From Marinobacter sp. X15-166B (lineage in GTDB: Bacteria > Pseudomonadota > Gammaproteobacteria > Pseudomonadales > Oleiphilaceae): a stretch of 64,000 nucleotides of DNA. The notes beneath the pieces are model-generated. The model did no database searches, was not told the DNA's origin, and saw nothing but the letters and a program-made list of their open reading frames with translations. Each line of letters opens with the position of its first letter. Positions within the stretch are counted from its first letter, which is position 1. Below, piece by piece: positions 1 through 9,069 of the stretch. Location: assembly GCF_001752365.1 (NCBI RefSeq), contig NZ_MEIY01000001.1, positions 468,069 to 532,068 on the forward strand, written 5' to 3'. The position numbers and the translations under genes were made by a program.

Positions 1-1
1 C

Positions 2-397
2 GAGGAGCAGATTTACCTCCACGCCCAGAAAGACCTGGCTGTGCACACCCGGCACAACCGCACGGAGGTCATTTGCCACGACCGCCATCTGACCGTGGCG
101 AACGACCGCATCAGCCGGATAAAAAACAATGACCATCTGAGTGTCGATGGGGACCGCCGGGAGAGCACCGGGGGCGACTATACCCTCACCGTCAACGGCA
201 ACCATCACAACCAACAAGGCCACGCCCAGCTCATCGAGGCCGGCCAGCAGATCCACCATCAGGCAGGTCTGAAAATTGTGATTGAAGCCGGTGCCGAAGT
301 GACCCTGCAAGCCGGTGGCAGCTTTGTAAAAGTTGACCCCGGCGGCGTCACCGTCTGCGGGCCGCTGGTGCGCATGAATTCCGGGGGCGATTCCTAG
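2..397 (+). CDS. vgrG: VgrG C-terminal fragment (type VI secretion spike), 5' end outside window
   Basis: The reading frame is open from base 2, so only the last 131 residues are present. They contain the repetitive polar strands of the VgrG needle (segments such as HLSVDGDRRES, YTLTVNGNHHN and VTLQAGGSFVKVDPGGVTV), the beta-helical part after the gp5 OB-fold. VgrG trimers tip the type VI secretion tube and carry effectors. The protein stops soon after the needle with no fused effector domain, and the next gene is unrelated, so any cargo must bind separately or be encoded elsewhere. The identification rests on the repeat style and the characteristic ending. Confidence 0.9.
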   Translation, partial: EEQIYLHAQKDLAVHTRHNRTEVICHDRHLTVANDRISRIKNNDHLSVDGDRRESTGGDYTLTVNGNHHNQQGHAQLIEAGQQIHHQAGLKIVIEAGAEVTLQAGGSFVKVDPGGVTVCGPLVRMNSGGDS

Positions 398-476
398 CCC
401 GGCCCGGCTGCCTCGCGCTGCGCATCGGACAGACTGCCGGTTCAGTCACGCACCCGAAGGTCATGGCCCGGGTAGC

Positions 477-505
477 CCCTGTGCCAGCGCGTTCGCAGCA
501 CAGGG
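477..505. repeat. Inverted repeat downstream of vgrG
   Basis: Eight-base arms CCCTGTGC and GCACAGGG are separated by 13 bases, about 80 bases after the vgrG stop. There is no following T-run, so it is at best a weak or Rho-assisted transcription end. The rest of the 216-base gap shows nothing clear apart from the ribosome binding site of the next gene. Confidence 0.3.
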
Positions 506-613
506 CCATACCGGAAAAGACTGCCACAGAACTTCCCGAGTCAGCTTTTAATATCCTAAAATTAGAGTGGCGCGCTTAATCAGTCTCCCGTTCAGCGAAT
601 CAGGAGCCGAGCT

Positions 614-1267
614 GTGGCAAATGCGACGACCACCCCGCTAACTGCTGAAACCCTCAGATACGGAGCGGAGCAGCTTGCCGCTGCGGACCCGGATCTTGGC
701 CACTTATACGAGCGTTTGGGTACCCCACCACTTTGGGCCCGTGAGCCCGGATTCGCCACCCTGATAAGAATTATTCTGGAGCAGCAGGTGTCCCTGAAAG
801 CCGCGCGTACTCTGTACCGGCGTGTACACACACATCTGGGCGAGATGTCCCCTCAAGCGGTGTTAATCGCGGGCGAAGCAGGCTTGAAAGCCCTCGGATT
901 AACCCGGCAGAAGGCGCGCTACTGTTACCAACTGGCGCAGCGGATATACACTGGCCAACTGCGGCTTGACCGGCTGGAAATGCTCAATGATCCGGAAGGC
1001 CGCCAGACGTTGCTGGCGATTCCGGGACTGGGCCCCTGGAGTGTCGATATCTACTACCTGATGGCTCTGCGCCGACCGGATATCTGGCCCCGGGGCGATC
1101 TGGCACTGGCCACCGCCTTGCAGGATGTGAAGAAACTGGAGGCGCCCGCCACCCACCATCAGCAACAGCGGTTTGCCCGGGCCTGGGCTCCCTGGCGCGC
1201 CATTGCGGCGCGTCTGCTGTGGATGCATTATCTGGAGTTGCGCGGCGGCGGGCCCTATGTACCCTGA
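614..1267 (+). CDS. AlkA-type DNA-3-methyladenine glycosylase (HhH-GPD family)
   Basis: A 217-residue base-excision repair glycosylase that removes alkylated purines from DNA. The helix-hairpin-helix is visible as LLAIPGLGPWSVDIYYL (about residues 136-152), followed by the catalytic aspartate in PRGDLAL (about residues 159-165), the standard HhH-GPD arrangement. The N-terminal LIRIILEQQVSLKAA helix is also typical. Start is GTG at 614, preceded by AGGAG at 602-606. It lacks the N-terminal Ada-like and TBP-like parts of E. coli AlkA, so it is the short form. It converges on the Na/Pi cotransporter gene with a 12-base gap. Substrate preference cannot be read from the sequence. Confidence 0.9.
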   Translation: MANATTTPLTAETLRYGAEQLAAADPDLGHLYERLGTPPLWAREPGFATLIRIILEQQVSLKAARTLYRRVHTHLGEMSPQAVLIAGEAGLKALGLTRQKARYCYQLAQRIYTGQLRLDRLEMLNDPEGRQTLLAIPGLGPWSVDIYYLMALRRPDIWPRGDLALATALQDVKKLEAPATHHQQQRFARAWAPWRAIAARLLWMHYLELRGGGPYVP

Positions 1268-1279
1268 CGGCGGCTACCC

Positions 1280-3154
1280 CTACCCAAACGTAGCCATCCG
1301 GATCAGCGGCAGCCCATCGTCGCCGCCCAACCGGCGCACTTCCCGCAACAGTTCATTGCCATCGGCAAGCCCCAGTTGCAGCACGTTACGGAAACTCTGA
1401 ATGATGCGCGTGGCGTAGCTGAGGTCGTGCATCAGCGAGCCTGCCTGCAGGTTATTCAACTCGCCATTGCGTATCTCACTGAAAATCCGGTGACGGAACT
1501 CCGCATCAAACCTGGCCACTTCCGCATCCACCCAGTCCAACCGGCGGCGCCACACTTCATCCGGCAGCTCCAGCCGACCCACTTCCCGCACCTGCCGCAG
1601 CAACCACAACAAATGGCGGCGCAATTCCAGATAATGCGGGTGCGCCTGCGAGCGCTCATCGCGCAGGTAACGCCCCAGATTTCGCTGCAACGCCTTGGCG
1701 TCTTTCACGGCATCCACCAGTTGCAGCGCCACCATCTGGCAGGTCATCCAGAATGGCTGATGCTCCTCGTCGTTGGCCGACTCGAGCCGGCTCATAAAAC
1801 CGAGCAACTCCGAATAAACGACTTTGATATGGCGCTGGTAAAGCTCCTCGGTGTCCAACCCTTCGTGATCATCGGGACGGGCGTTCAGGCGAGCTTCATC
1901 CACCTGCACACCAATCAGCTGTTCAATCGGCTGATACAGCGCGTGGCAAATGACCTCCATGCTCAAGCGCCCCAGATGCTGCAGCTCATGAACCACTGCC
2001 CGGGAGGCGGTATCCACCGAGGCCAAGGCTGCCTCGTCCAGGTACCGGGCATGGGTTTCGGGCAACTGCCGCTGTTCAGTTGCCGCCCGCGGCCCGGTTT
2101 TCACATCGGTAATCAACACCTGGGGTTCTTGCTTGTCCGGCAGGAAACGGCACAACCCCCGCTCCAGCCGCTGCTGCCAGGGCCAGATCAGCAACACCCC
2201 GATGACGTCAAACAGGGTCTGAAACAGGGCCAGTTGCAACAGCGCATTATCACCCGCACCGAACACCGTCATCACTGCCTGGGAGAACCACATCAGCGGC
2301 GTCAGCAACACCAGAGTGACCGCGCCGGTGAGCAGATTGAATAACACATGCACCAGCGCCAGTCGCTGGCCGCTGCGGTTCCCTCCCAGCCAGCCGACGA
2401 GGGCCGTGGCCATGCTGCTGCCAATGTTACCGCCGATCGCAATGGCCATGCCTTGCCACAGTTCGATCTGGCCACCGGCCAGGGCCGCCAGTACCAGCAT
2501 GAAGGTGGCGTGGTTGGACTGCAAAATCGCGGTCATCACCAGACCCATGACGACGAAGCCCAACTGCACCAGCGTGCCGTCACCGACCTGACCGGCAAAA
2601 TCCACCGCCCCGCCAAACTCGGTAAACCCGGCTTTGATCTGATCAACGCCCAGAAAAATAAAGGCGACACCCAGCACAAGACGACCCACCGCCTTGCCCC
2701 TGGACGAGTCCAGCCCGGCGAGCACGCCAAACACCAGCAACGGCATGGCCAGGGGCCCCAGACTGAAATCCTGACCGGCGGCGGCGAGCAACCAAAAGCC
2801 CCCACTGGTACCCAGATTTATCCCCAGCACGATGGAGATCCCGCCCGCCAGCGGTATCAGACCGGTACTGATGAACGCGATGGTGAGCAGCGACATCAGC
2901 GTGGTCGACTGCACGATCATGGTGCCGCCGGCCCCAAACAGTAACCCCTTAACGGGTGTGGCGGTGCTGCGTTCAAGCAATTGCTCCAGCCGGCTGCCGG
3001 CCAGCTTTTTCAGCCCTTCTTCCAGGCACTGCATGCCAAACAGAAACAACGCCAGACCGGCACACAACTGCAGCCAGGCTGTGCTGAACACAAAGCTGGC
3101 CGCCAGAACCACCAACGCCAGCACCGGTAACACCCATGATTTGTTCCTTGTCAT
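1280..3154 (-). CDS. Na+/phosphate cotransporter family protein with PhoU-like C-terminus
   Basis: A 624-residue inner-membrane protein. The N-terminal half (about residues 10-340) has the two inverted Na_Pi_cotrans repeats. The usual QSS signatures appear as QSTTLMSLL near residue 82 and QSNHATFMLVLA near residue 213. The C-terminal half (about residues 370-610) is soluble and helical, like PhoU. Related NptA/YjbB proteins move phosphate with sodium, and some work mainly in export. The gene stands alone, divergent from the DUF72 gene across 78 bases. Family is secure; transport direction and substrate are inferred. Confidence 0.88.
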   Translation of the reverse strand: MTRNKSWVLPVLALVVLAASFVFSTAWLQLCAGLALFLFGMQCLEEGLKKLAGSRLEQLLERSTATPVKGLLFGAGGTMIVQSTTLMSLLTIAFISTGLIPLAGGISIVLGINLGTSGGFWLLAAAGQDFSLGPLAMPLLVFGVLAGLDSSRGKAVGRLVLGVAFIFLGVDQIKAGFTEFGGAVDFAGQVGDGTLVQLGFVVMGLVMTAILQSNHATFMLVLAALAGGQIELWQGMAIAIGGNIGSSMATALVGWLGGNRSGQRLALVHVLFNLLTGAVTLVLLTPLMWFSQAVMTVFGAGDNALLQLALFQTLFDVIGVLLIWPWQQRLERGLCRFLPDKQEPQVLITDVKTGPRAATEQRQLPETHARYLDEAALASVDTASRAVVHELQHLGRLSMEVICHALYQPIEQLIGVQVDEARLNARPDDHEGLDTEELYQRHIKVVYSELLGFMSRLESANDEEHQPFWMTCQMVALQLVDAVKDAKALQRNLGRYLRDERSQAHPHYLELRRHLLWLLRQVREVGRLELPDEVWRRRLDWVDAEVARFDAEFRHRIFSEIRNGELNNLQAGSLMHDLSYATRIIQSFRNVLQLGLADGNELLREVRRLGGDDGLPLIRMATFG

Positions 3155-3232
3155 CTACCCAGACCCACAGTTAAGCACTTGTTAAATCTATGAAACTTTA
3201 GTCACCTCCAATATGGGTCTACAATATAGGGT

Positions 3233-4078
3233 ATGTCACTAAGCTACTATCTTGGTTGTCCGCAATGGCAGCATGCTGGCTGGAGCGGTTTGCTGCCGCC
3301 CGGCAGCAGCCCGCTGGAACGCTACAGCAAGGTCTTCAATTGCGTTGAAGGCAATACCACTTTCTATGCGATTCCCAGCCAGGCGCAGTGCACCCAATGG
3401 CGCACCCAGGTGCCGGACGATTTCCGTTTTCTGCTGAAGTTTCCACGGCACATCACCCACGACCGGGTCATGGCCGGGGTGGATCTGGATGTCCAGGCCT
3501 TTCTGCAAGTCATTGCCCCTCTGCGGGATGTGCTCGGCCCGTTTCTGTTGCAGTTGCCTGCGGCTTTCGGCCCGGAGCACCTGGACCGTTTATGGCGTTT
3601 CATGGACGCCCTGCCCGCGCCCCTGACGTGCACGGTCGAAGTCCGTCACCACGCTTTTTTCAGTAAGGGTGCAGCGGAGAAGACTCTCAACCGCGGCCTG
3701 CGGCAGCGGAATATTGCCCGGGTCTGCTTTGACAGCCGCGCCCTCTTCTCGGCCGTTCCCGACACCGACATCGTCCGCGACGCCCAACGGAAAAAACCCC
3801 GCGTGCCCGTGCACCTGCTGCCGGTGGCTGCGCCCCCGGTGATCCGCTACATCGGTCACCCGGATCTCAACGCCAACCGGCCGTTCCTGACCGCCTGGGT
3901 GGAACGGGTGGCGGGGTGGATTGAAGGCGGTCGCCGGCCCTACGTGTTCATGCACATGCCGGACAACAGCGACGGTCCGGCACTCGCCGCCCTGTGGTCA
4001 GAGCTGTTGCACGAGCGCCTCGCCGGCGTGGCCCCGCTGTCGTTTAACAGCGACGACGCCCAGATGGGCTTATTTTAA
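3233..4078 (+). CDS. DUF72 family protein
   Basis: A 281-residue protein of the DUF72 (YecE-like) family, which has a TIM-barrel fold and unknown biochemical role. Typical signatures are YYLGCPQWQHAGWSG at the start, YSKVFNCVEGNTTFYAIPS near residues 31-50, FRFLLKFPRHITHD near residues 65-78 and YVFMHMPDNSDGPA near the C-terminus. The ATG at 3233 follows a poor Shine-Dalgarno (TAGGGT directly upstream), while TACAAT at 3220-3225 resembles a -10 box, so the transcript may have a very short leader. Its 3' end overlaps the convergent EEP hydrolase gene by 9 bases. Confidence 0.9.
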   Translation: MSLSYYLGCPQWQHAGWSGLLPPGSSPLERYSKVFNCVEGNTTFYAIPSQAQCTQWRTQVPDDFRFLLKFPRHITHDRVMAGVDLDVQAFLQVIAPLRDVLGPFLLQLPAAFGPEHLDRLWRFMDALPAPLTCTVEVRHHAFFSKGAAEKTLNRGLRQRNIARVCFDSRALFSAVPDTDIVRDAQRKKPRVPVHLLPVAAPPVIRYIGHPDLNANRPFLTAWVERVAGWIEGGRRPYVFMHMPDNSDGPALAALWSELLHERLAGVAPLSFNSDDAQMGLF

Positions 4079-5180
4079 CCCCGGCTCGGGCACATCACGC
4101 TTATCCGCGTCCCGCTCCTTTGCTATCTGCTCCGCCCGCTTGTGGTCACCCGCCTCCGGTTGCAGGCCCTCCTGCTCCTGGCGTTCGGCGGGCGTAAACA
4201 CCACACTGGCCAGCAGCGGGAAGTGGTCGGAACCGATGGAGGGCAAACGGCGGATGGTCTTGACCGTAAAATCCTTGCTGTGGAACAGATGATCCAACGG
4301 CCAGCGCATGAAGGGGTAATCCGCGTGGAAGGTACTGTACATACCCCGGCCCACCCGGGGGTCCAGCAAGCCACTGATTTTGCGGAACAGGCGGGTGGTG
4401 GGCGACCAGGCCACGTCGTTCAGATCACCGGTGACGATGATGGGCTGCGTGCTGTCAGCGATGCTTTTCGCCACGATCACCAGCTCCGCGTCCCGCTCTG
4501 CGGACTCCTCGTTTTCCGTGGGACTCGGGGGGGCCGGGTGAACAAAGTGGACACGAACCCGGTCACCGGAACGCAACTGCACCAACGCATGCATGGACGG
4601 CACATCGTCCTCCACCAGAAAGGCCACTTCCTCGTCAGACAGGGGTAATCTGGAATACACGTGCATGCCGTACAGGTTATCCAGCGGGTATTTGATGGTG
4701 TAAGGCAGGTCGGATTCCAGCACCGCCAGCTGATCCTGCCACCACTGGTCAGATTCCAGGGTGACCAGCACATCGGGTTGGTGTTCTTCAACCAGAGCAA
4801 TCAACGCGGCGGCGTTGCGGTTCGGGGTGAGGACGTTGGAGGTGAGGATGGTCAGGGTCCGGTCGGAATCCGTGGGGCGGGCGGTGTTCACCTCTGTGGG
4901 CCAGATCGCCGTATAAGGCAGGATCCACCACAACTGCCCCCCCCAGACAGAGCGCCGTCACCGCGATCAGCACCCAGCTGGTGGCCTGCGCCAGATCGAG
5001 CAAGACCAGCAGCAGAACCATCAACACCAGCGCGAGTACCGCGATTTGCATACGCGGAAAATCGAAACCTCGCACCATCCAGTGCGGATTATTCCAGAGG
5101 GGCAATACCGTTGCCACCGCAATCACGACCGTGAATATTGCGAGTATCAGTAACATACGGGCCTCAGTTGGGGTCGTCAT
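4070..5180 (-). pseudogene. Membrane-anchored endonuclease/exonuclease/phosphatase (EEP) family protein, frameshifted
   Basis: Two overlapping minus-strand frames make one gene. The 5' frame (from 5180, or ATG 5156 with better spacing) encodes three membrane segments ending in ALCLGG. The 3' frame supplies QLWWILPYTAIWP and the whole EEP domain, with TILTSNV, LVTLESD, the GDLNDVAW metal motif and the terminal SDHFPLL motif. The frames switch at a run of eight Gs on the coding strand (4937-4944). Seven Gs would join LGG to QLWW exactly and restore an intact protein of about 365 residues, the usual YafD-like layout. The active site is intact, so this is a sequencing error, a recent mutation or a phase-variable gene. 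The upstream HNH gene overlaps its start. Confidence 0.8.
4937..4944 (-). repeat. Homopolymer G8 (coding strand) at the EEP frameshift
   Basis: Eight consecutive C on the plus strand lie inside the EEP gene, exactly between the membrane-anchor frame and the hydrolase frame. Loss of one base restores the full reading frame. Tracts of this length can slip during replication and are also a common site of sequencing miscounts. Confidence 0.9.
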
Positions 5181-5553
5181 CGGCGTTTTTGTTCTCTAAT
5201 GCTTCCCTGAGCCCGGCAAACGGATTGTGGGTCGCCGCCTCCCGCCTCTTTTCGGTGCTGCTGCCGTACCGCACATACGCCTCAAATTTGCGGTGCTCTT
5301 CATCGTGGCAGTAGACGCACAGCAGTTCCCAGTTGCTGCCGTCTGCAGGGTTGTTGTCGTGGTCATGATCCACATGGTGTACCGTCAGCTCCCGCAAATT
5401 GCTGCGGGTGAATTCCCGCGCACACCGCCCGCACACCCAGGGATACATTTTCAGAGCCCGCTCCCGGTAACCGCGCTCGCGTTTGGCGATGTACTCTCGC
5501 TGCTCGGCCAGCAACTTATCCAGCTTACCGCTGGTGCCGTCATTCTGACTCAT
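5164..5553 (-). CDS. YajD-like HNH nuclease
   Basis: A 129-residue protein with an HNH zinc-finger nuclease fold: CGRC near residue 41, the HHVDHDHDNN core, then a histidine/asparagine segment and LLCVYCHDEEH. This matches the YajD family, small predicted DNases of unknown role. Start is ATG 5553, preceded by AAGGAA at good distance; the frame is open further upstream but that part looks non-coding. The stop codon at 5164-5166 lies inside the start region of the downstream EEP gene (ATG 5180), so the two are probably co-translated. The reason for pairing two predicted phosphodiesterases is unknown. Confidence 0.85.
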   Translation of the reverse strand: MSQNDGTSGKLDKLLAEQREYIAKRERGYRERALKMYPWVCGRCAREFTRSNLRELTVHHVDHDHDNNPADGSNWELLCVYCHDEEHRKFEAYVRYGSSTEKRREAATHNPFAGLREALENKNADDDPN

Positions 5554-5754
5554 GAATGTTTCCTTCCGTCGATGGTCCTGACACCCAGTGTACTCCGTCA
5601 GCCGCGCCTTGCGCACAGTTCCGGTCGGCGCACCTGTCGCCCTGTTGCTAAGGTTCTATAATTGCAGCATAGATAAACTTGTGCGGCTGTCGTTATATTC
5701 TGGTCAATACCGGTACACTGACTGACCAAAGAGTGGCGATGGGATGGTGATCCT

Positions 5755-6882
5755 TTGAACAAGTTACTTCCGGTCGGTGGTCTGGCCCTGCTACTGGCAA
5801 CTTTTTTCAGCCTGACCGCCAGACCGGTTCCCATAGAACACAAGCTGATCCGGATTCACGCCAGCGAGGTGCTCGCCGGGTTTCCCGCGATAGAACAGGA
5901 ACCCGTTGAGATTCAGGCACTGCTGCTGGACATGGCGGACGATCCCTTGTTGCTGTTAAAGGCGCAGGCCGCGTTCCTGCGGTACCCGCAAATGTCCCGC
6001 CGCCTGTTTCCGCTGTACGCCGCCGAACCCGAGTTTCAGCAAATCCTGCGGCGTTATGGTGAAAACATCCTGCCGCCGATTGATTACTTCGTCAGCAATC
6101 GCGTCAGCACCCTGGAGTGGATGAACACAGCCGCGGCACAATTGCAGGCGGCCAAGCGATTGTTCGCCGACACCCCAGGCGAGCCTGCGTCCGGAGACCC
6201 GGGCAGGGTTGCCCGTTCTGGGCTGTCGCCGGACGAGCGCGGCTGGTACGCCGTGCATTTCATCCATACCGAGGGCTACAACTTTATCGGCCAGTTTGCT
6301 GTTGACGACCAGGGCAATACTTTGTGGCTCGGTACCGAACGGGTACTGGAGGGGTTGAACCAGTTTTTCGCCAGCGGTATCCGGGATCTGGAAATCAAGC
6401 ACCGCTTCGGCGAGGAGCTCACTGCCGGTGACCTGGGCCGTGCATCCCTGGATGCGCTGGTGTTCGCCAGTGCGGTGAAGCTTCTGCGCATCGGCCGTAC
6501 GGCGACCGTCACTACCCAGTCGGCCAGCCGGGGTGCGCGGGCCGCCGCCTATACCGCCCGGGTCACTCGCAGCAGCCGGTTGCTGCTCAACGGCAGCCGC
6601 TACGCCAAATGGCCCGTGCTGGTCGGCGCAGGTTATTTGGTGGTGACCCACCCCGGCATTATCAACGACCTGCTGACCGGTGTCGCCGGGGCTCTGGGGT
6701 ACCCCGCGCCGGTGGTGCGCTTGGTGGGCTGGGTGCTGGTGCTGATGCCGGCACTCTGCATCGGCCGGTGGCTGCTGTGGTTGTTGGTGCCGCTATTGAC
6801 GGGGGTATTTCGGGTCACAACTCAACTGCTGGCACTCCTCGCTGGCCGGCAGCGGCGCCGCGTGGATTATGACCCGCGCTAA
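5755..6882 (+). CDS. Uncharacterised membrane-associated protein
   Basis: A 375-residue protein I do not recognise. It begins with an export signal or signal anchor (LLPVGGLALLLATFFSL). A soluble region of about 240 residues follows, then a basic serine/alanine-rich linker (about residues 245-275), two or three hydrophobic segments (VLVGAGYLVVTHPGI, LVGWVLVLMPALCIG, LLWLLVPLLTGVF) and a basic tail. The predicted layout is a large periplasmic domain with a C-terminal membrane anchor. The start appears to be TTG 5755; ATGs just upstream are out of frame. It is divergent from the HNH gene across about 200 bases and convergent with the chemoreceptor gene. Confidence 0.65.
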   Translation: MNKLLPVGGLALLLATFFSLTARPVPIEHKLIRIHASEVLAGFPAIEQEPVEIQALLLDMADDPLLLLKAQAAFLRYPQMSRRLFPLYAAEPEFQQILRRYGENILPPIDYFVSNRVSTLEWMNTAAAQLQAAKRLFADTPGEPASGDPGRVARSGLSPDERGWYAVHFIHTEGYNFIGQFAVDDQGNTLWLGTERVLEGLNQFFASGIRDLEIKHRFGEELTAGDLGRASLDALVFASAVKLLRIGRTATVTTQSASRGARAAAYTARVTRSSRLLLNGSRYAKWPVLVGAGYLVVTHPGIINDLLTGVAGALGYPAPVVRLVGWVLVLMPALCIGRWLLWLLVPLLTGVFRVTTQLLALLAGRQRRRVDYDPR

Positions 6883-6918
6883 GCGGGCAGGCACAAGGTT
6901 CCGCTCACACCAGCGTTA

Positions 6919-8859
6919 TCACACCCGGAACTGGGAGGCCTTCACCTGCAGCTCTGCCAACAGCTCACCGATCTGCGAGCTGGCATGATCGGATCGCTGA
7001 ATGGCGTCGACGGTGGACTCCGAGCTGCGGGCAATGTCCTCAACACTCACTCTGGCGGCTTCAGCACGCTGCCCTTCCTGTTCTGCGACGGCCGAGATGC
7101 TCAGCGCGCGTTCCTGCAAGCTCCCCAGCAACTGGTTGATCCGGTCGAAGTGTTCATCGGCGCGCCGGAACTCGGCAGACGACTCCGCGACCTGCCCTGA
7201 CACCTCACCAATAACGGCTACTGCCTCCTGACTGCCCTGCTGCAATTGCGCAATGATGGCTTCGATTTCCGTAGTGGACTGCTGGGTCCGGCCTGCCAGA
7301 GTTCTGACCTCATCGGCCACGACCGCAAAGCCACGCCCCGCATCGCCCGCCCGGGCCGACTCAATCGCCGCGTTCAGTGCCAGAAGGTTGGTCTGCTCGG
7401 CGATCGCGCCGATAACCGACAACACCGTGGTGATTTCGGTGCTCTGGTCGTTCAAAGCGTTAACCGTAGCGACCGCTTTTTCCACATTGGTCACCACGTC
7501 ATCGAGGCGTACCCGCACGTCACGGGAAATGTCCGCGGTGGCCTGACTCTCGTCACTGACGCTGCGCAGCGCCCCCGCCACCTCCTCAACGTTGGCGGCC
7601 ACGCCGGCAATGCTGTCAGACATGGCCGCAATGGTTTCCGACGCGTCCGCCACCTGTTGCTGCTGCGCACTCACCGTGGCAACCGCCTGGTGGCTGATTT
7701 CCCCCTGCGTCCGCGCCTGACCGTCCGCCGACTCCGCCGAATTTTTCACGTCGGAGACCAGCTCCTGGATGCGGGCAATGAACTGGTTGACACCCCGGGC
7801 CATTTCGGTGAGTTCATCGTTGCCGCGCATATTGACCCGCTGGGTCAGATCGGCTTCGCCATCGGCAATATCACTGATCGCCGAATTCAGGCGCGAGACG
7901 CGGGGCAAGACGCCGCCGCCAAGCACCGCGGCCACCAGCACCAGCAGGACAATCATGGAGCTCACGGCCACCAGGATGAGACTGGACGACAACCCGGAGG
8001 CCTCGAGACGCAGCGCACTCATGGTTTCATGGATGCGGGCCTGGGCATCGGCCCCCATGTCTGCCAGTTGCTGCTGCAGACGCTGGTTGACCTGTTCGGT
8101 TTCCGCTTCGAGCGTGTGCCGTGACCCGTCGATACTGGCCGCCAGAGTGGCGCCGAACTCTTCCTCCAGCCGGGCGAGATCGCGATTGATCCCTTCCAGA
8201 GAGAGGCCCAGCTTCAACTGGCCGATGCTCGAACCTTTGGGTTTGATGTCAGCGGTGATGATGACCACGTTAGGGTCACGGCTGGCCGCATCCAGCACAC
8301 GGTTAGCCGCGCCGCGGCCCTTACCCTCGCTCATCAGATTCAGGACACGTTCATCGGTGCGGTCAACGTACCGGGTCAGGCGCTCGCCGTACTGATCGAA
8401 ATACACCGCAAACAGCACCGATTCGCGCGCGTCCGCCAGTTCTACCAGATCGGTCAACTGGGGGATGTCCCGGTCCCAGATCATCGGTGCGGCCACGGTC
8501 GCCAGCACCTCTGCCAGCCCCTGCGCTTCGGCCATCACCGCAGCGCGCACATTCTCGGCCACCCGCTGCTGCTGGTCGGTTTGCTGACGGGTAAGCTGCT
8601 CCGCCAGCCCGTCAATGCTGTCCTCACGCATCGCCTGCAAACGGGTCCGTACGTCGTCCCGGGTGTGTTCGAAGGATACGCTGAGCTGATCGCTGCTGGC
8701 GGTAAGCGCAGAGCCTGCGGTGCTCACCAGGCGATCGACCTGATCCGCAATCAGCCACTGGTTGATCGTCACCTGAACCAGACCGGCAACAATCAGCACC
8801 AGAAAGACCGGACGAAACAATTTGCTGGAAACCAATCGCTTAAGATAACGAGAAGCCAT
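6919..8859 (-). CDS. Methyl-accepting chemotaxis protein
   Basis: A 646-residue transmembrane chemoreceptor. Membrane segment 1 is near residues 14-36 and segment 2 near residues 285-315 ([19 protein letters not shown]). Between them is a large periplasmic sensor with long helical stretches. A HAMP domain follows, and then the cytoplasmic signalling domain with the conserved hairpin tip [20 protein letters not shown] and [18 protein letters not shown]. It relays ligand binding to CheA and CheW. No pentapeptide tether for CheR is visible at the C-terminus (QVKASQFRV). It is monocistronic; the 210 bases before the start should hold its promoter. The ligand cannot be predicted. Confidence 0.95.
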   Translation of the reverse strand: MASRYLKRLVSSKLFRPVFLVLIVAGLVQVTINQWLIADQVDRLVSTAGSALTASSDQLSVSFEHTRDDVRTRLQAMREDSIDGLAEQLTRQQTDQQQRVAENVRAAVMAEAQGLAEVLATVAAPMIWDRDIPQLTDLVELADARESVLFAVYFDQYGERLTRYVDRTDERVLNLMSEGKGRGAANRVLDAASRDPNVVIITADIKPKGSSIGQLKLGLSLEGINRDLARLEEEFGATLAASIDGSRHTLEAETEQVNQRLQQQLADMGADAQARIHETMSALRLEASGLSSSLILVAVSSMIVLLVLVAAVLGGGVLPRVSRLNSAISDIADGEADLTQRVNMRGNDELTEMARGVNQFIARIQELVSDVKNSAESADGQARTQGEISHQAVATVSAQQQQVADASETIAAMSDSIAGVAANVEEVAGALRSVSDESQATADISRDVRVRLDDVVTNVEKAVATVNALNDQSTEITTVLSVIGAIAEQTNLLALNAAIESARAGDAGRGFAVVADEVRTLAGRTQQSTTEIEAIIAQLQQGSQEAVAVIGEVSGQVAESSAEFRRADEHFDRINQLLGSLQERALSISAVAEQEGQRAEAARVSVEDIARSSESTVDAIQRSDHASSQIGELLAELQVKASQFRV

Positions 8860-9069
8860 GCCCCCTCCGCCAACCGGTGTTCAGCTCCGCATCCAGAGTA
8901 ACCGTTGCACTACCCTTGCGATGCCACAACTTACAGGTTTAGCAGAGTTTGGCGGTGCGCGGGCTGCTTTCGTGTAGCAATTTGTTACGCATCACCACAT
9001 CTATCGGTCCGCGCTTATCAATATGTAGCCACACCGTACTTCAGCCGGGCTGGCCGCCCGGGTCGCTTG

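Noticed and set aside
4788..5180. Independent small membrane protein upstream of the EEP gene
   Set aside because: Its membrane part is the normal N-terminus of the EEP protein, and the sequence after the G8 tract becomes low-complexity Arg/Pro/His, the sign of a frameshift rather than a separate gene.
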